This document shows, piece by piece, positions 44,575 through 53,329 of a stretch of DNA of 64,000 nucleotides. The notes beneath the pieces are model-generated. The model did not search any database and was not told the DNA's origin. It saw only the letters and a program-made list of their open reading frames with translations. The stretch's first letter is position 1. Every line of letters begins with the position of its first letter. The stretch comes from Verrucomicrobiales bacterium (lineage in GTDB: Bacteria > Verrucomicrobiota > Verrucomicrobiia > Verrucomicrobiales > DEV007), in NCBI GenBank assembly GCA_029213005.1, contig JARGPI010000033.1:1-64000 (forward strand). Direction: 5' to 3'. The position numbers and the translations under genes were made by a program.

Positions 44575-45750
44575 TTAGCTCAAAAAGGCTTTGATTAATG
44601 CAGGCGTGAAGAGATTGAATATCATCAGAATCAATCCGGCGACCAGCAGGCTCGCGACGAAGACAAAAAGAGCTTCAAACGCAATCAGCCAGCGGAGGAA
44701 CGGGGGATCGGCTCCCATGTTCGAAAGGTTGCTGAATTCCCGGATGCGGAGCTGATAAGACAGCGTGAAGACCAGAAACCCGATCGCCAGTGTGGCCAGA
44801 CCAATCAGAAAAAGGATCGCCGTCACGACCTGTTGGATCCGGAAAACGGTGTCGAAAAGCTCGTCCATCACTTCAGCCGGTGAAACGACCTGCATGTCAG
44901 TCCGGGTGAGAAATTTCCCTTTGAAAAGAGCCTGTGTTTTCGCGTTATCAGGGATCGCGATTGCCGCGGAGATCGGAAAATCGCCCTGATCGCCGTGGAA
45001 GTGAAACTCATTCACATTTTCTGCGGTCACTTCGTTAAATTCAACCACACTGGCATTGAGAATGATCTCGCCTTTTTCGTCCTTTCGTAAAACCTGATCA
45101 CTGTCGACTTTGTCGGCTTCCTCGTGGCCGTGGCCGAGGCCTTCGATGACCCAGGTTGTTTTTAAATCCACGAAGATGGCGCTGTCGTCGGGTGATCCGT
45201 TGGCTTCCATGATCCCGCAGATCCGCATTTTTAACGGATAAACCCCGGCGAGATCGAACATCGAGCCGGGCGAGGAAATCACGGAGTCGCCGACGGAAAG
45301 GCCGTGGGCTGTGGCAATTTTTGCTCCGATGACGCACTCGCCCATTCGTATGAACTGGCGACCCGCGGCGAAGGTGAGATTGCGAAACCGGAAATAGTCG
45401 ATCGTGGTTCCGACGATCCGATTGTCCTGAGCGTGGTAGCGGGAATAAATCGGGATAATCGAAATCCCGTCCTCGAGCACTTCGGTTTCCTTGAGCGGAA
45501 AGGTTGCCTGTTCCGGTTTGGTGAAGTAGAGCGCGTTGAAAGCGAGTTCCAGCGGGCTTCCGGTCCGGCCCATCACCAGCGGCGTTTCCGCGGCCCGGGA
45601 CCTCAGGTGCTCTTCCGCCTGGGAGACGACAAGCGCCACGAGGGTGGGCAGGAGCCAAACCAGAGTAAATGCCGCGATTAGAAGCGCGGTTTTCGCCCGT
45701 TTCCGTCGCAAGTAGCGAGTTCCGAGATGCCAAATTCCACGCCAGTTCAT
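44575..45750 (-). CDS. ABC transporter permease, FtsX/LolC-MacB type
   Basis: 391 residues with four membrane helices (about 22-44 and three from about 300), enclosing a large periplasmic domain, the usual MacB/LolCDE layout. The periplasmic domain carries His-rich stretches, GLGHGHEE and NEFHFHGDQGD, which could bind metal. It overlaps the ATPase gene by ATGA and is the last gene of a three-gene unit. Confidence 0.88.
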   Translation of the reverse strand: MNWRGIWHLGTRYLRRKRAKTALLIAAFTLVWLLPTLVALVVSQAEEHLRSRAAETPLVMGRTGSPLELAFNALYFTKPEQATFPLKETEVLEDGISIIPIYSRYHAQDNRIVGTTIDYFRFRNLTFAAGRQFIRMGECVIGAKIATAHGLSVGDSVISSPGSMFDLAGVYPLKMRICGIMEANGSPDDSAIFVDLKTTWVIEGLGHGHEEADKVDSDQVLRKDEKGEIILNASVVEFNEVTAENVNEFHFHGDQGDFPISAAIAIPDNAKTQALFKGKFLTRTDMQVVSPAEVMDELFDTVFRIQQVVTAILFLIGLATLAIGFLVFTLSYQLRIREFSNLSNMGADPPFLRWLIAFEALFVFVASLLVAGLILMIFNLFTPALIKAFLS

Positions 45751-46409
45751 GATGAGCTCCTCAATTCCAGCAGGTCAATGGTTCGTTCAAAAAGCGGCAG
45801 CAAACTCGGTTCGTGAGTCACCATAATAACCGTCGCGCCGATATTGTCGGCTTGTTCGAGAAGCAGGTCGACGATTTTTGATTGGTTTTCCGGATCGAGA
45901 TTCCCGGTCGGTTCATCGGCGAGAATCACTTTCGGAGTGGTGATCAATCCCCGGCAAATGGCGGTGCGTTGGCGCTCTCCCTGGGAAAGTTGCTCGGGCT
46001 GCCGGTCGCTGTAAGTCCCGATTCCGACGCGCTTCATCAAATCCAGCGCCCGGTTGGCGTCATCTTTTCCCAGATTCAGCGAACTGGAAATCCGATAGGG
46101 CAAAAGCACATTTTCGATCACCGTCAGATAATCGAGTAACTCAAAGCGCTGCGGCACGAGTCCGATATTCTGGATTCGAAAGGCCTGTCGCTCCTTTTTC
46201 GACAATTTGCTCACGATTTGCCCGTCGACCGAAATTTCACCCGAGCGGGGCGTCAAAATCCCGCTGATGAGCTGGAGCAAGGTCGTTTTGCCACAGCCGC
46301 TGGGACCGATGATGGCGACCTTCTCGGATTTAGCGATCTCCAGATCCGCAATTTTCAGCGAAAAAGAGTCACCGGGATACTGAAAAACGAGATTGCTGCA
46401 CTCAACCAT
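45747..46409 (-). CDS. ABC transporter ATPase, LolD/MacB type
   Basis: 220 residues: Walker A IGPSGCGKTTLLQL, Q-loop GLVPQRFELLDYLTV, signature LSQGERQRTAICRGL (Q in place of the usual G), Walker B VILADEPTGNLD, H-loop VTHEP. The family powers mechanotransmission, lipoprotein release or efflux and works with FtsX-like permeases such as the next gene. It follows the 410-residue gene by 3 bases. Confidence 0.92.
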   Translation of the reverse strand: MVECSNLVFQYPGDSFSLKIADLEIAKSEKVAIIGPSGCGKTTLLQLISGILTPRSGEISVDGQIVSKLSKKERQAFRIQNIGLVPQRFELLDYLTVIENVLLPYRISSSLNLGKDDANRALDLMKRVGIGTYSDRQPEQLSQGERQRTAICRGLITTPKVILADEPTGNLDPENQSKIVDLLLEQADNIGATVIMVTHEPSLLPLFERTIDLLELRSSS

Positions 46410-46412
46410 TGG

Positions 46413-47645
46413 TTACTGTACGGTTCCGTCGGTTTTCGTGACTTGCTGGGTGCGTTCCTCGTCGAGAATCTGCATTTTGGTGATTTTCCAGGTGTCGTCG
46501 GTAGCTCCGATGCGGAGGTTGGCCTTGTAGCGATTCGTCCGCAGATGGGAGTGACCCCAATGGTTCACATCGCCCACCGCAACCCACTCGGATTGCACAT
46601 CAAAGGTCCCGGAGTCATCATTCCGCGCGATGATGTCACATTGCCGGAGATCGATTCCTTTGATCCGGACCCGGGGGCCGCCTCTGACTTCGAGTTCGAG
46701 CCCTTTTCTCACTTCGAGGTAGACCGATTCCAGCAGGGCGCCGGAAATACTGGTTTCCAACGTGTCGTAGATCTCGGATTCATCACGGAAATCAAAAGAA
46801 TGATAAGTGTTTCTCAGCAGACTGTAGAGCAGATCATTCGCCTCCTCCGCGGTAGGCAGGATCGGGACTGATTTGGCGAAGCGGAACGCTCCGAACAGAG
46901 CTACGAGACCCAGCGGGATGAGGAAAAAGATCAGGGGAGGGGTTCGCGTTTTGAAAATGAGAACGATCAAACCGGCGAGGCCGAGGATGCCGAGCCCTGT
47001 CTTTAGAAGGATCGGCTGGTTTTCCCGCTTCATCTTTTCGATCGCGGGGATGGGTAACAAATTGGGTGAGTAATCGATGTCTTCGGCCCGCCCCCATTTC
47101 ATGACCGGTTCCTCCTCAGTCAAAAAGCGTGCGAGACGATCGCTGCCGACCGCAAACAACATGGGAACCCGGGTCTGCCCCGGTGCCCGCCAATCCCAGG
47201 CGATGTTCAGATCATAGATCTCGCGGCTCAGTGCCGACATGGAAACGCCGATCAAGGCCTCGTCCACCGGGATTTCATCGCGATCGTCGGGAACGTATCC
47301 GAGGTCTTTGGTCAAAACGATAAACCGGGTGTGGGTGGAATCGAAGTTGAAGTCCATCTGGGGAGAACGGACCGCCGTCTTCGTCCTCAGCAGCTCGAGA
47401 GCCTGGGCCAGGATGCGATCCTTTGCGGAACCCTGAATATAAAAGTCGGTGAGTCCCCACTCGTCCCGGTATGCCTTCGGCTCACAAAGCGCCTCGACCC
47501 GGATTTCGAACGGCTCCAAGGTGACAAAACCGCGGACCGGTTCATCCTGAGCGACCAAAGGCAGCACAAGGCAAAGCTGAATGATAAAAAGTCGGATAAA
47601 TTTCACTTTTCTAAATTGCTGGGAAGCGCCCGTTACGTCAACCAT
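46413..47645 (-). CDS. Membrane-anchored partner of the ABC transporter, unknown family
   Basis: 410 residues. A signal peptide (KFIRLFIIQLCLVLPLVAQ) lies after a short N-terminal extension, so a start nearer residue 14 is possible. A periplasmic domain (30-205) is followed by two membrane helices (about 208-255, QPILLKTGLGILGLAGLIVLIF and PLIFFLIPLGLVALFGAF) and a second soluble domain (about 260-410). No known family is recognised. Its tight linkage (3 bases) with the ATPase and permease suggests a dedicated subunit, possibly for substrate or partner binding. Confidence 0.7.
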   Translation of the reverse strand: MVDVTGASQQFRKVKFIRLFIIQLCLVLPLVAQDEPVRGFVTLEPFEIRVEALCEPKAYRDEWGLTDFYIQGSAKDRILAQALELLRTKTAVRSPQMDFNFDSTHTRFIVLTKDLGYVPDDRDEIPVDEALIGVSMSALSREIYDLNIAWDWRAPGQTRVPMLFAVGSDRLARFLTEEEPVMKWGRAEDIDYSPNLLPIPAIEKMKRENQPILLKTGLGILGLAGLIVLIFKTRTPPLIFFLIPLGLVALFGAFRFAKSVPILPTAEEANDLLYSLLRNTYHSFDFRDESEIYDTLETSISGALLESVYLEVRKGLELEVRGGPRVRIKGIDLRQCDIIARNDDSGTFDVQSEWVAVGDVNHWGHSHLRTNRYKANLRIGATDDTWKITKMQILDEERTQQVTKTDGTVQ

Positions 47646-47695
47646 CGTTCAGGGCATTAGAGAAAAAAACGAACAAAAATACGGTTCTTGACCGT

Positions 47696-47710
47696 CGCGA
47701 TAAAATCGCG
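47696..47710. promoter_or_regulatory. CGCGAT-AAA-ATCGCG inverted repeat
   Basis: CGCGAT (47696-47701) and ATCGCG (47705-47710) form a perfect 6-bp palindrome with a 3-base centre, 33 bases before the start at 47744 and directly after TTGACC (47688-47693), which resembles a -35 box. A regulator bound here would cover the promoter spacer. The site has no good -10 box after it, so this is tentative. Confidence 0.35.
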
Positions 47711-47743
47711 TTCCTTCACGCTCACTTTGTAATCGAATACTGA

Positions 47744-49309
47744 ATGATCCGAAAAAAGCTATCCATCGCCCTTTTTCTCTCAACCGGCGCATTGCTGCAT
47801 GCCGAAACTGCTAAGGTTGATTTCATGACCGAGGTTAAGCCTATTTTTGAAGCCGTGTGTATCGGCTGCCATCACGATGGCAAAGATAAAGGCGGTTATC
47901 GGATGGACACCAAAGAACTCGCCTTCAAAGGAGGAGACGCTTACCCTGACGAGTGTATTATCCCCGGGGATGCGGAAGGCAGTCAGGTCTATTATTCCAC
48001 AACGCTTCCCAACGATGATGATGAGGTGATGCCTCCCGGTAAACAGGCTCCGCTGACCAAAGCGCAGCAGGAGACGATCAAAAACTGGATTAATCAGGGC
48101 GCTGAATGGCCTGATGGCGTTGTGCTCGAGCAAACTCAGCGACTGAATTTCGAGAAAGACGTCCTTTCGATCCTTAAAAAAGGCGGACCGTTCACCGAGA
48201 AAGATAAAGAGAAGCTTCGCCTCTGGGTTTTCCAGGGATCCGTCTGGCCGGAAGGTTTCAGCATGGGCGATGCCGGTGCCGAGGAGGAAAGCAGCGGACC
48301 TGCTGACAACCTCGAACTCGTCGTAAAAATGCGTGAAGCCATCATCGCCGGTTCTCCTGAGAAAGCGGCTGAGGAAATGCAGGCATATGAGAACACGATT
48401 CCGAAAACCGGAGCGAAATACCAAATGGTTCCGATTCCCGGCGGTGAATTCCTCATGGGTAGTCCCGACAGCGAAAAAGACCGTCTCGATGACGAAGGTC
48501 CTCAGCACAAAGTCAAACTCGAGCCATTCTGGATGGGTAAATTTGAAGTGACCTGGGACATGTATGAGCCCTTCATGATCACTGCGACGCCACGTAACAA
48601 GGACGGTTCACCGATCAAGATCAATCCCGACGATGAAGCTGCTGATGTGGTTTCCAGCCCGACCGCTCCTTATACCGAAATGAGCTTCGGGATGGGGCTC
48701 GACGGTTATCCTGCAATTTCCATGACACAGCACGCCGCCAACAAATTCTGTCAGTGGCTCAGTGCTCAGACCGGTCATTTCTATCGTCTTCCCACCGAAG
48801 CTGAGTGGGAATACGCCTGTCGTGCCGGAACGACTGGAGCATTCTCCTGCGACGAAGATAAACTTACCGAATACGCTGTTTTCGAGACCAATCCCGACAA
48901 CCCGGTCCTTTCCGGATACGCCCGGGTTGGAACGAAAAAGCCGAATCCATGGGGACTTCACGACATGCACGGCAACGTGATGGAGTGGTGCCTCGACCAA
49001 TACGTCGCGAACACCTACGGGTCGCGTTCCGGAAGTGGCAATGCAGTGATTGCCCCATTGGTCGTTCCGACCGAACTTTATCCCCGGGTTGCCCGCGGAG
49101 GTTCCTGGTACGATCCGGCAATGGACGTTCGTTCCGCACGCCGCTGGGGTTCAGAAGAAAACTGGAAGCAGCAGGATCCACAGTTGCCGAAGTCAATCTG
49201 GTATCACACCGACGCACTCTGGTTGGGATTCCGCCTCGTTCGTCCGCTTAAAGTGCCTGATGCACAGAAAATGGACGTCATGTGGAACTCCGGTCGTATC
49301 GGCGGCTGA
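47744..49309 (+). CDS. Planctomycete-type cytochrome c fused to SUMF1-like domain without catalytic cysteines
   Basis: 521 residues. Signal peptide 1-20, then a planctomycete-type cytochrome c domain with CIGCH (C39, C42, H43) to about residue 125. From residue 226 a formylglycine-generating-enzyme-like fold: MVPIPGGEFLMGSP, ISMTQHAANKFCQWLS, LPTEAEWEYACRAGT, GLHDMHGNVMEWCLD. True FGE has two cysteines after RGGS; here RGGSWYDPAMDVRSARRWG has none, so it probably cannot mature the sulfatases. Such domains often bind carbohydrate or other ligands. ApbE follows 28 bases later. Confidence 0.9.
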   Translation: MIRKKLSIALFLSTGALLHAETAKVDFMTEVKPIFEAVCIGCHHDGKDKGGYRMDTKELAFKGGDAYPDECIIPGDAEGSQVYYSTTLPNDDDEVMPPGKQAPLTKAQQETIKNWINQGAEWPDGVVLEQTQRLNFEKDVLSILKKGGPFTEKDKEKLRLWVFQGSVWPEGFSMGDAGAEEESSGPADNLELVVKMREAIIAGSPEKAAEEMQAYENTIPKTGAKYQMVPIPGGEFLMGSPDSEKDRLDDEGPQHKVKLEPFWMGKFEVTWDMYEPFMITATPRNKDGSPIKINPDDEAADVVSSPTAPYTEMSFGMGLDGYPAISMTQHAANKFCQWLSAQTGHFYRLPTEAEWEYACRAGTTGAFSCDEDKLTEYAVFETNPDNPVLSGYARVGTKKPNPWGLHDMHGNVMEWCLDQYVANTYGSRSGSGNAVIAPLVVPTELYPRVARGGSWYDPAMDVRSARRWGSEENWKQQDPQLPKSIWYHTDALWLGFRLVRPLKVPDAQKMDVMWNSGRIGG

Positions 49310-49337
49310 TCCACCCGTTTCATTCGATTCACGTCTG

Positions 49338-50411
49338 ATGAAGATTAAACAGAAGGCGGGCTTAGCGGCCTGCCTTTTTTGTGCCCTGATTGCTGCCAGT
49401 GCCTGCAGCGAACCGGAGCCGAAAAGCGCTTCCGGGGGAGAACTCGTGACATTTCAGGAGCCCCACATGGGGACCCTCTTCACGATTCGGGTCTGGGTGC
49501 CGAAATCCGGATCGTACCATGTACCATCCGGGACTGTACAGGGTGAAGTCGATGATTGTACCCTGTACAGTCGCAAAGCATTTCAGCGGGTCGCGGAGTT
49601 AAATCAAATATTCTCCGATTATCTGGTCGATTCTGAACTCTCCAAACTGTCGCAGGCCCCTGCTAATCAGCCCATCCCGGTAAGCGATGAATTGCTCGAT
49701 GTTCTGATCCGGGGACGCGAGCTTGCCGAAGCCACCGATGGCGCTTTTGACGTCACCATCGGACCGATGATCCGGCTCTGGAGGCGCGCCCGGAAAAACC
49801 GGCAACTTCCGACCGAAGCCCAGATCCTCGGAGCCAAAGCGCGCACTGGATTCGAAAAGCTGATCATCGATCGCGACGCCAAAACCGTAACCAAACTGGT
49901 TGATCAGATGGTGCTGGATCTCGGAGGAATTGCCAAAGGCTATGCCGCCGATACCGCGTCAAAAATAATGAAAGACGGCGGATTTTCGCGATGCCTCGTC
50001 GCGGCGAGCGGAGATATCGCGCTGGGAGATCCACCTCCGGGAAAAGAGGGGTGGGCCGTCGGGCTTGATACCCTGGAGATGGCCGAACCGGGAGAAGCCA
50101 GTTTTACCCTCGCTAATGCCGCCGTTTCCACCTCGGGCGATACCCAGCGATTTCTCATCATCGAAGGGAAGCGTTACTCCCACATCGTCGATAAACACAC
50201 CGGCCTCGGTTTGACCGCGCGTATCGCTGTCAGCGTGATCGCTCCCGATGCCACGACCTCCGACAGCTACGCCACCGCCGTCAGCATTCTCGGGAAGGAG
50301 CGGGGGATGGCGTTGATTGAATCCACCGACGGGCTCGAGTGTCGCATCGTCACCGTGGACGATAGCGGAGAGGCAAAAGTGTGGCTCTCCAGTGGCTATC
50401 CCGCTAAATAA
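49338..50411 (+). CDS. apbE: FAD:protein FMN transferase ApbE, with repeat-encoded insert
   Basis: 357 residues from ATG 49338. A longer frame reaching back to 49050 overlaps the previous gene and is unlikely. Lipoprotein signal with lipobox ending at C23. It attaches FMN to threonine in flavoproteins such as NqrB, C and RnfG. Motifs: EPHMGTLFTIRVWV, ELNQIFSDYLVDSELSKLS, GAFDVTIGPMIRLWRR, VLDLGGIAKGYAAD, ASGDIALG, AAVSTSGDTQRF, YSHIVDKHTGL. Residues of about 59-80 are encoded by the 66-bp palindromic repeat array (49513-49578) between the first strand and the following helix, where other ApbEs have about ten residues. Confidence 0.93.
   Translation: MKIKQKAGLAACLFCALIAASACSEPEPKSASGGELVTFQEPHMGTLFTIRVWVPKSGSYHVPSGTVQGEVDDCTLYSRKAFQRVAELNQIFSDYLVDSELSKLSQAPANQPIPVSDELLDVLIRGRELAEATDGAFDVTIGPMIRLWRRARKNRQLPTEAQILGAKARTGFEKLIIDRDAKTVTKLVDQMVLDLGGIAKGYAADTASKIMKDGGFSRCLVAASGDIALGDPPPGKEGWAVGLDTLEMAEPGEASFTLANAAVSTSGDTQRFLIIEGKRYSHIVDKHTGLGLTARIAVSVIAPDATTSDSYATAVSILGKERGMALIESTDGLECRIVTVDDSGEAKVWLSSGYPAK
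49513..49569. repeat. GTAC palindromic repeat, three units inside apbE
   Basis: Three units 22 bases apart: CGTACCATGTACC (49513-49525, degenerate), TGTACAGGGTGAA (49535-49547, degenerate) and TGTACCCTGTACA (49557-49569, exact). With spacers the array is 66 bases, which preserves the reading frame; one or two units would break it. Units 2 and 3 are inverted to each other. Confidence 0.9.
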
Positions 50412-50454
50412 TTTCAGAAAAGTGAAAAGACTGCGCAACTTTCTTTTGCACCGA

Positions 50455-50472
50455 TAGTTCCATACGGAACTA
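50455..50472. promoter_or_regulatory. Palindromic operator for the MarR gene
   Basis: TAGTTCC (50455-50461), ATAC, GGAACTA (50466-50472): perfect 7-bp arms with a 4-base centre, ending two bases before the MarR start codon. MarR dimers bind palindromes of about this size, usually close to their own promoter. Autoregulation here, possibly by blocking the ribosome site or the promoter, is inference. Confidence 0.65.
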
Positions 50473-50473
50473 A

Positions 50474-50968
50474 ATGGAATCAAAACCCGCCAAAGACAGT
50501 GAATCTCAAATCAGCCTGCTTCTGGGGAGAGCCTATTATTCCTACCTCGGGATGCTGGGGCGAATGCTGAAAGTCAGGAAGCTCGATAAACAGCTCAAGC
50601 CCGGTATTGGCAATATTCTCTTTGCTCTCTTCCGTCAGGACGACCAGACCGCGACCGAAATTGGCGGTCATCTTGGTTTAGCGCGTTCCACCATGGCGCG
50701 GCTCGTGGGGAAGGTGCAGAGCCTCGGTCTGGTGACCACCCGGCCAGATCCCAATGACGGCAGGGCGGTGCGACTCTCCCTAACTCCGGAAGCTCGCGCC
50801 CTCATGCCGGAATGCTTTGAGCTGGCGAACCACATCGAATCAACCATTTGCCGCGGTTTTTCGCCCGAAGAACGGGAAGTTTTCGGAGATTTGCTGCTCC
50901 GCGCAACCGCCAACATCACCAACGAACTTGAAACGCTCGACCAATCAAAAAGTCGGGGAAAACGCTAA
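50474..50968 (+). CDS. MarR-family transcriptional regulator
   Basis: 164 residues. Winged helix-turn-helix: GIGNILFALFRQDDQTATEIGGHLGLARSTMARLVGKVQSLGLVTTRPDPNDGRAVRLSLT, the wing containing the usual D-x-R. It is a dimeric repressor or activator answering to small ligands. A palindrome sits at its start, and a secreted esterase gene starts 25 bases after its stop, so the esterase is a likely target. Confidence 0.92.
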   Translation: MESKPAKDSESQISLLLGRAYYSYLGMLGRMLKVRKLDKQLKPGIGNILFALFRQDDQTATEIGGHLGLARSTMARLVGKVQSLGLVTTRPDPNDGRAVRLSLTPEARALMPECFELANHIESTICRGFSPEEREVFGDLLLRATANITNELETLDQSKSRGKR

Positions 50969-50993
50969 CCAAAACACCACAAAGGAATCGAAC

Positions 50994-52025
50994 ATGAAAT
51001 CTAAATTAACAACCACTACCGCCGGTATCGCCGCGCTGAGCTTTGTCTTTCTCTTTACCACTATCGGCGATGAAATCGACTGGGACCGGGCCAAAACCTT
51101 GCGCCAGAAAGAGCGACGCGGTCAATCATTGAGCGAAGAAGAAGCTGCCTATCTGAAAAAAGCGATCGCGGCCCGGTCCGGTTCCCGAACCACCCGGGGA
51201 GACGGAAGTGGTGAGGTCGCAACCGTGGCGCCGGTAGTGATCTCTCAGGAAGTCAGTCCGGTGAAAAAACTCACCGCTACTGCTGCCGACGGGAATCAGA
51301 TAGAGATTGCCTACCGGGTCCCTCAAGCTGATCGCCCACTTCCTGCCGTGTTGTTTTTTCATGGAAGTCTCGGGCAGCGCAAACCCCGCGAAGTCATTGC
51401 AAACGCGATATCAAACCCGACTCAGACCCGCTTTCTCGCGGCTGGTTACGTGACGGTATCAGCCACTTTTCGAACCTACGTGGATGATCCCCAATCCCGG
51501 GGACCTATCCTGGATGCCATAGCGATGGTTCGGGAAATCAAAAAGTTGCCGGAAGTGGATCCTGAAAGCGTCGTGATTTTCGGCGGAAGCGGCGGAGGTA
51601 ATATCGCTCTGGAACTCGCCGGTGAAAAAAAAGCCTCACCTGTTGCTGTCATCGCCGGCGAGCCCGCGACCGTTCTCTACACCGGTCTGATGACTGAACT
51701 TGCGATGCGCGAAAAGGCGATGGTGGATTATCCGACGCTTTATACCGATGAGCGTCGCAAAGCAACGGAGGCAAAAATTGCGGCTATTTCCTGTCCGGTA
51801 TTGATTCACCACGGCGACACCCATCCATTAAAACGGATCAATTACGATATCGTATTTCCCGCAATCCAGAACGCCGGTAAAACAATCGTTATCAAGACCT
51901 ATCCCGGAGAGGACCACGGATTTTACTGGGGAAATCGAACCAGCGAAAAGGTTCTCGATTCGGTAGTCGCCAGCTCGCTCGAGTTCATCGAACCTCTATT
52001 AAAAAGCAAACCTGCGAAGAAATAA
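50994..52025 (+). CDS. Secreted alpha/beta-hydrolase, S9/dienelactone-hydrolase-like
   Basis: 343 residues from ATG 50994 (AAAGGA ten bases upstream; a longer frame would overlap marR). A signal peptide or anchor covers residues 1-25, then comes a charged stretch with DWDRAKTLRQKERRGQSLSEEEAAYLKKA, a pattern frequent in Verrucomicrobia hydrolases. Catalytic elements: LFFHGSLGQ, nucleophile elbow GGSGGG, aspartate in HHGDTHPLK and histidine in GEDHGFYW. An esterase or peptidase; the substrate is unknown. Confidence 0.85.
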   Translation: MKSKLTTTTAGIAALSFVFLFTTIGDEIDWDRAKTLRQKERRGQSLSEEEAAYLKKAIAARSGSRTTRGDGSGEVATVAPVVISQEVSPVKKLTATAADGNQIEIAYRVPQADRPLPAVLFFHGSLGQRKPREVIANAISNPTQTRFLAAGYVTVSATFRTYVDDPQSRGPILDAIAMVREIKKLPEVDPESVVIFGGSGGGNIALELAGEKKASPVAVIAGEPATVLYTGLMTELAMREKAMVDYPTLYTDERRKATEAKIAAISCPVLIHHGDTHPLKRINYDIVFPAIQNAGKTIVIKTYPGEDHGFYWGNRTSEKVLDSVVASSLEFIEPLLKSKPAKK

Positions 52026-52030
52026 TATCT

Positions 52031-53329
52031 CTATTGGAGAGGCAATTTATTCACGACGAAATTCTCCGGGAGAGTTTTTACTTTCCAGACGGAATCTCGT
52101 TCGTGGATGGTTCTCTCGACTTTTTTTGCGAAGCTGATCTCCGGCTCGTCCATAAAGAAGCGGCAGTTGTCGAAGGAGCAATCCTGCATGATGCTGAGCA
52201 CGCTGATTGGTATCTCGCATTTGCGGAACTGGCACTGGTAGAACACGGCCCATTCTTCGTTAGCCCAGTCGGATGGTTCGTGATCTTCGTGGTATATAAT
52301 AGAGGGGAAATCGACTCGTTCGAATGTGGAGTTGATGATTTGAACGCCGGTGAGATGGGATTCCCATTTTTCTTCAAAATGGTTGTGGAACTTGCAATCC
52401 CGAAGTTGCCACCGGGACATAAATTTTCCTCCGAACCACCCCCCACCTTTTCCGATATCGACGTTCTGAAAGGTGCAGTCGGTAAAGAAGAATTCGGTGT
52501 TTAGATTTCCGTTGAATTTGAAATCAGAAAACTGAATTTCCGTTCCCACGGTGGTCGTTCCGTTCCCGAATATAATTCGGGAGGACTCGCCTTTACCTTT
52601 GAGAGTAGTCCCGGGTAGAAATTTAATCTGGCTGCTCTTTTCCTTCGTTTCGATCTTATTGGAAAATCTGTGGTCACCTTTCGGCACTGTGACGTTTTGC
52701 GGCCAGTTATCGCCACTCTCCCAGAGATCTTTGTCGGTGATTGGAGGATCGATCAGGGGAATAGGCCTAAATTTCAGATGGCCGGGTATCTCGGTGGGAG
52801 CACTTGTGGTCAGAGTTTCGACAGGGGGGTCACTTTCGATTTCGCCCTGTATTTTTTTCAACTCGGCCTTGGCGAGGAGGGCGGCTTCGATGATGTTGGA
52901 TTTTGTTAAATCGGATACCATACTTTCGAGAGCCTTTGAGTAGGATACTTTCAGATCATTCAGCTTTTGGGTCTCGTCACGGTTGATTGGTGCCAGAGCA
53001 TCGAGATAGATCTTCCGCAGCGACTGTTGTTTCTCGGTTCCTCCCGAACCTGCTTCGCCTGATTTTTCGAAAGCTTCTCGATCCTTTTTGACGGAGATCA
53101 GGCCATCGAGATTGCCGGATCTTTGAAGTTCGCCTTCATACTTCGTCAAAGCTGACAGATAACCGGACTTTAGTGTGTTCCGCTTTGCTGTGAACTCAGT
53201 TTCGATACCCGATCGGGCCGTTAAGTATTTTCCGCGGAGATTGGTTAGAATGGGTGGTTCTTCGGCCTTCAATGCGAGTTGATTCGCTAAAAGCACAAGC
53301 ACAATGATCCAAGTAAACCGTTTCCCCAT
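52031..53329 (-). CDS. Secreted protein: helical part plus beta-helix-like part
   Basis: 432 residues from ATG 53329 (a TTG six codons upstream is less likely). Signal peptide FTWIIVLVLLANQLALKAEE. Residues 25-170 are helical and charged (KYLTARSGIETEFTAKRNTLKSGYLSALTKYEGELQ), resembling a module often seen in Verrucomicrobia secreted proteins. Residues 215-410 contain repeated short strands (IQFSDFKFNG, FFFTDCTFQNVD, WQLRDCKFHN, VQIINSTFERVD, VFYQCQFRKCE, QDCSFDNCRFF), a pattern of right-handed beta-helix or pentapeptide-like folds. Function unknown. Confidence 0.7.
   Translation of the reverse strand: MGKRFTWIIVLVLLANQLALKAEEPPILTNLRGKYLTARSGIETEFTAKRNTLKSGYLSALTKYEGELQRSGNLDGLISVKKDREAFEKSGEAGSGGTEKQQSLRKIYLDALAPINRDETQKLNDLKVSYSKALESMVSDLTKSNIIEAALLAKAELKKIQGEIESDPPVETLTTSAPTEIPGHLKFRPIPLIDPPITDKDLWESGDNWPQNVTVPKGDHRFSNKIETKEKSSQIKFLPGTTLKGKGESSRIIFGNGTTTVGTEIQFSDFKFNGNLNTEFFFTDCTFQNVDIGKGGGWFGGKFMSRWQLRDCKFHNHFEEKWESHLTGVQIINSTFERVDFPSIIYHEDHEPSDWANEEWAVFYQCQFRKCEIPISVLSIMQDCSFDNCRFFMDEPEISFAKKVERTIHERDSVWKVKTLPENFVVNKLPLQ

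Noticed and set aside
49050..49337. Longer start for ApbE
   Set aside because: It overlaps the well-supported end of the SUMF1-cytochrome gene, while ATG 49338 begins a clear lipoprotein signal.
50817..50993. Longer start for the secreted esterase
   Set aside because: It lies inside the MarR gene in another frame; the signal peptide begins at 50994.
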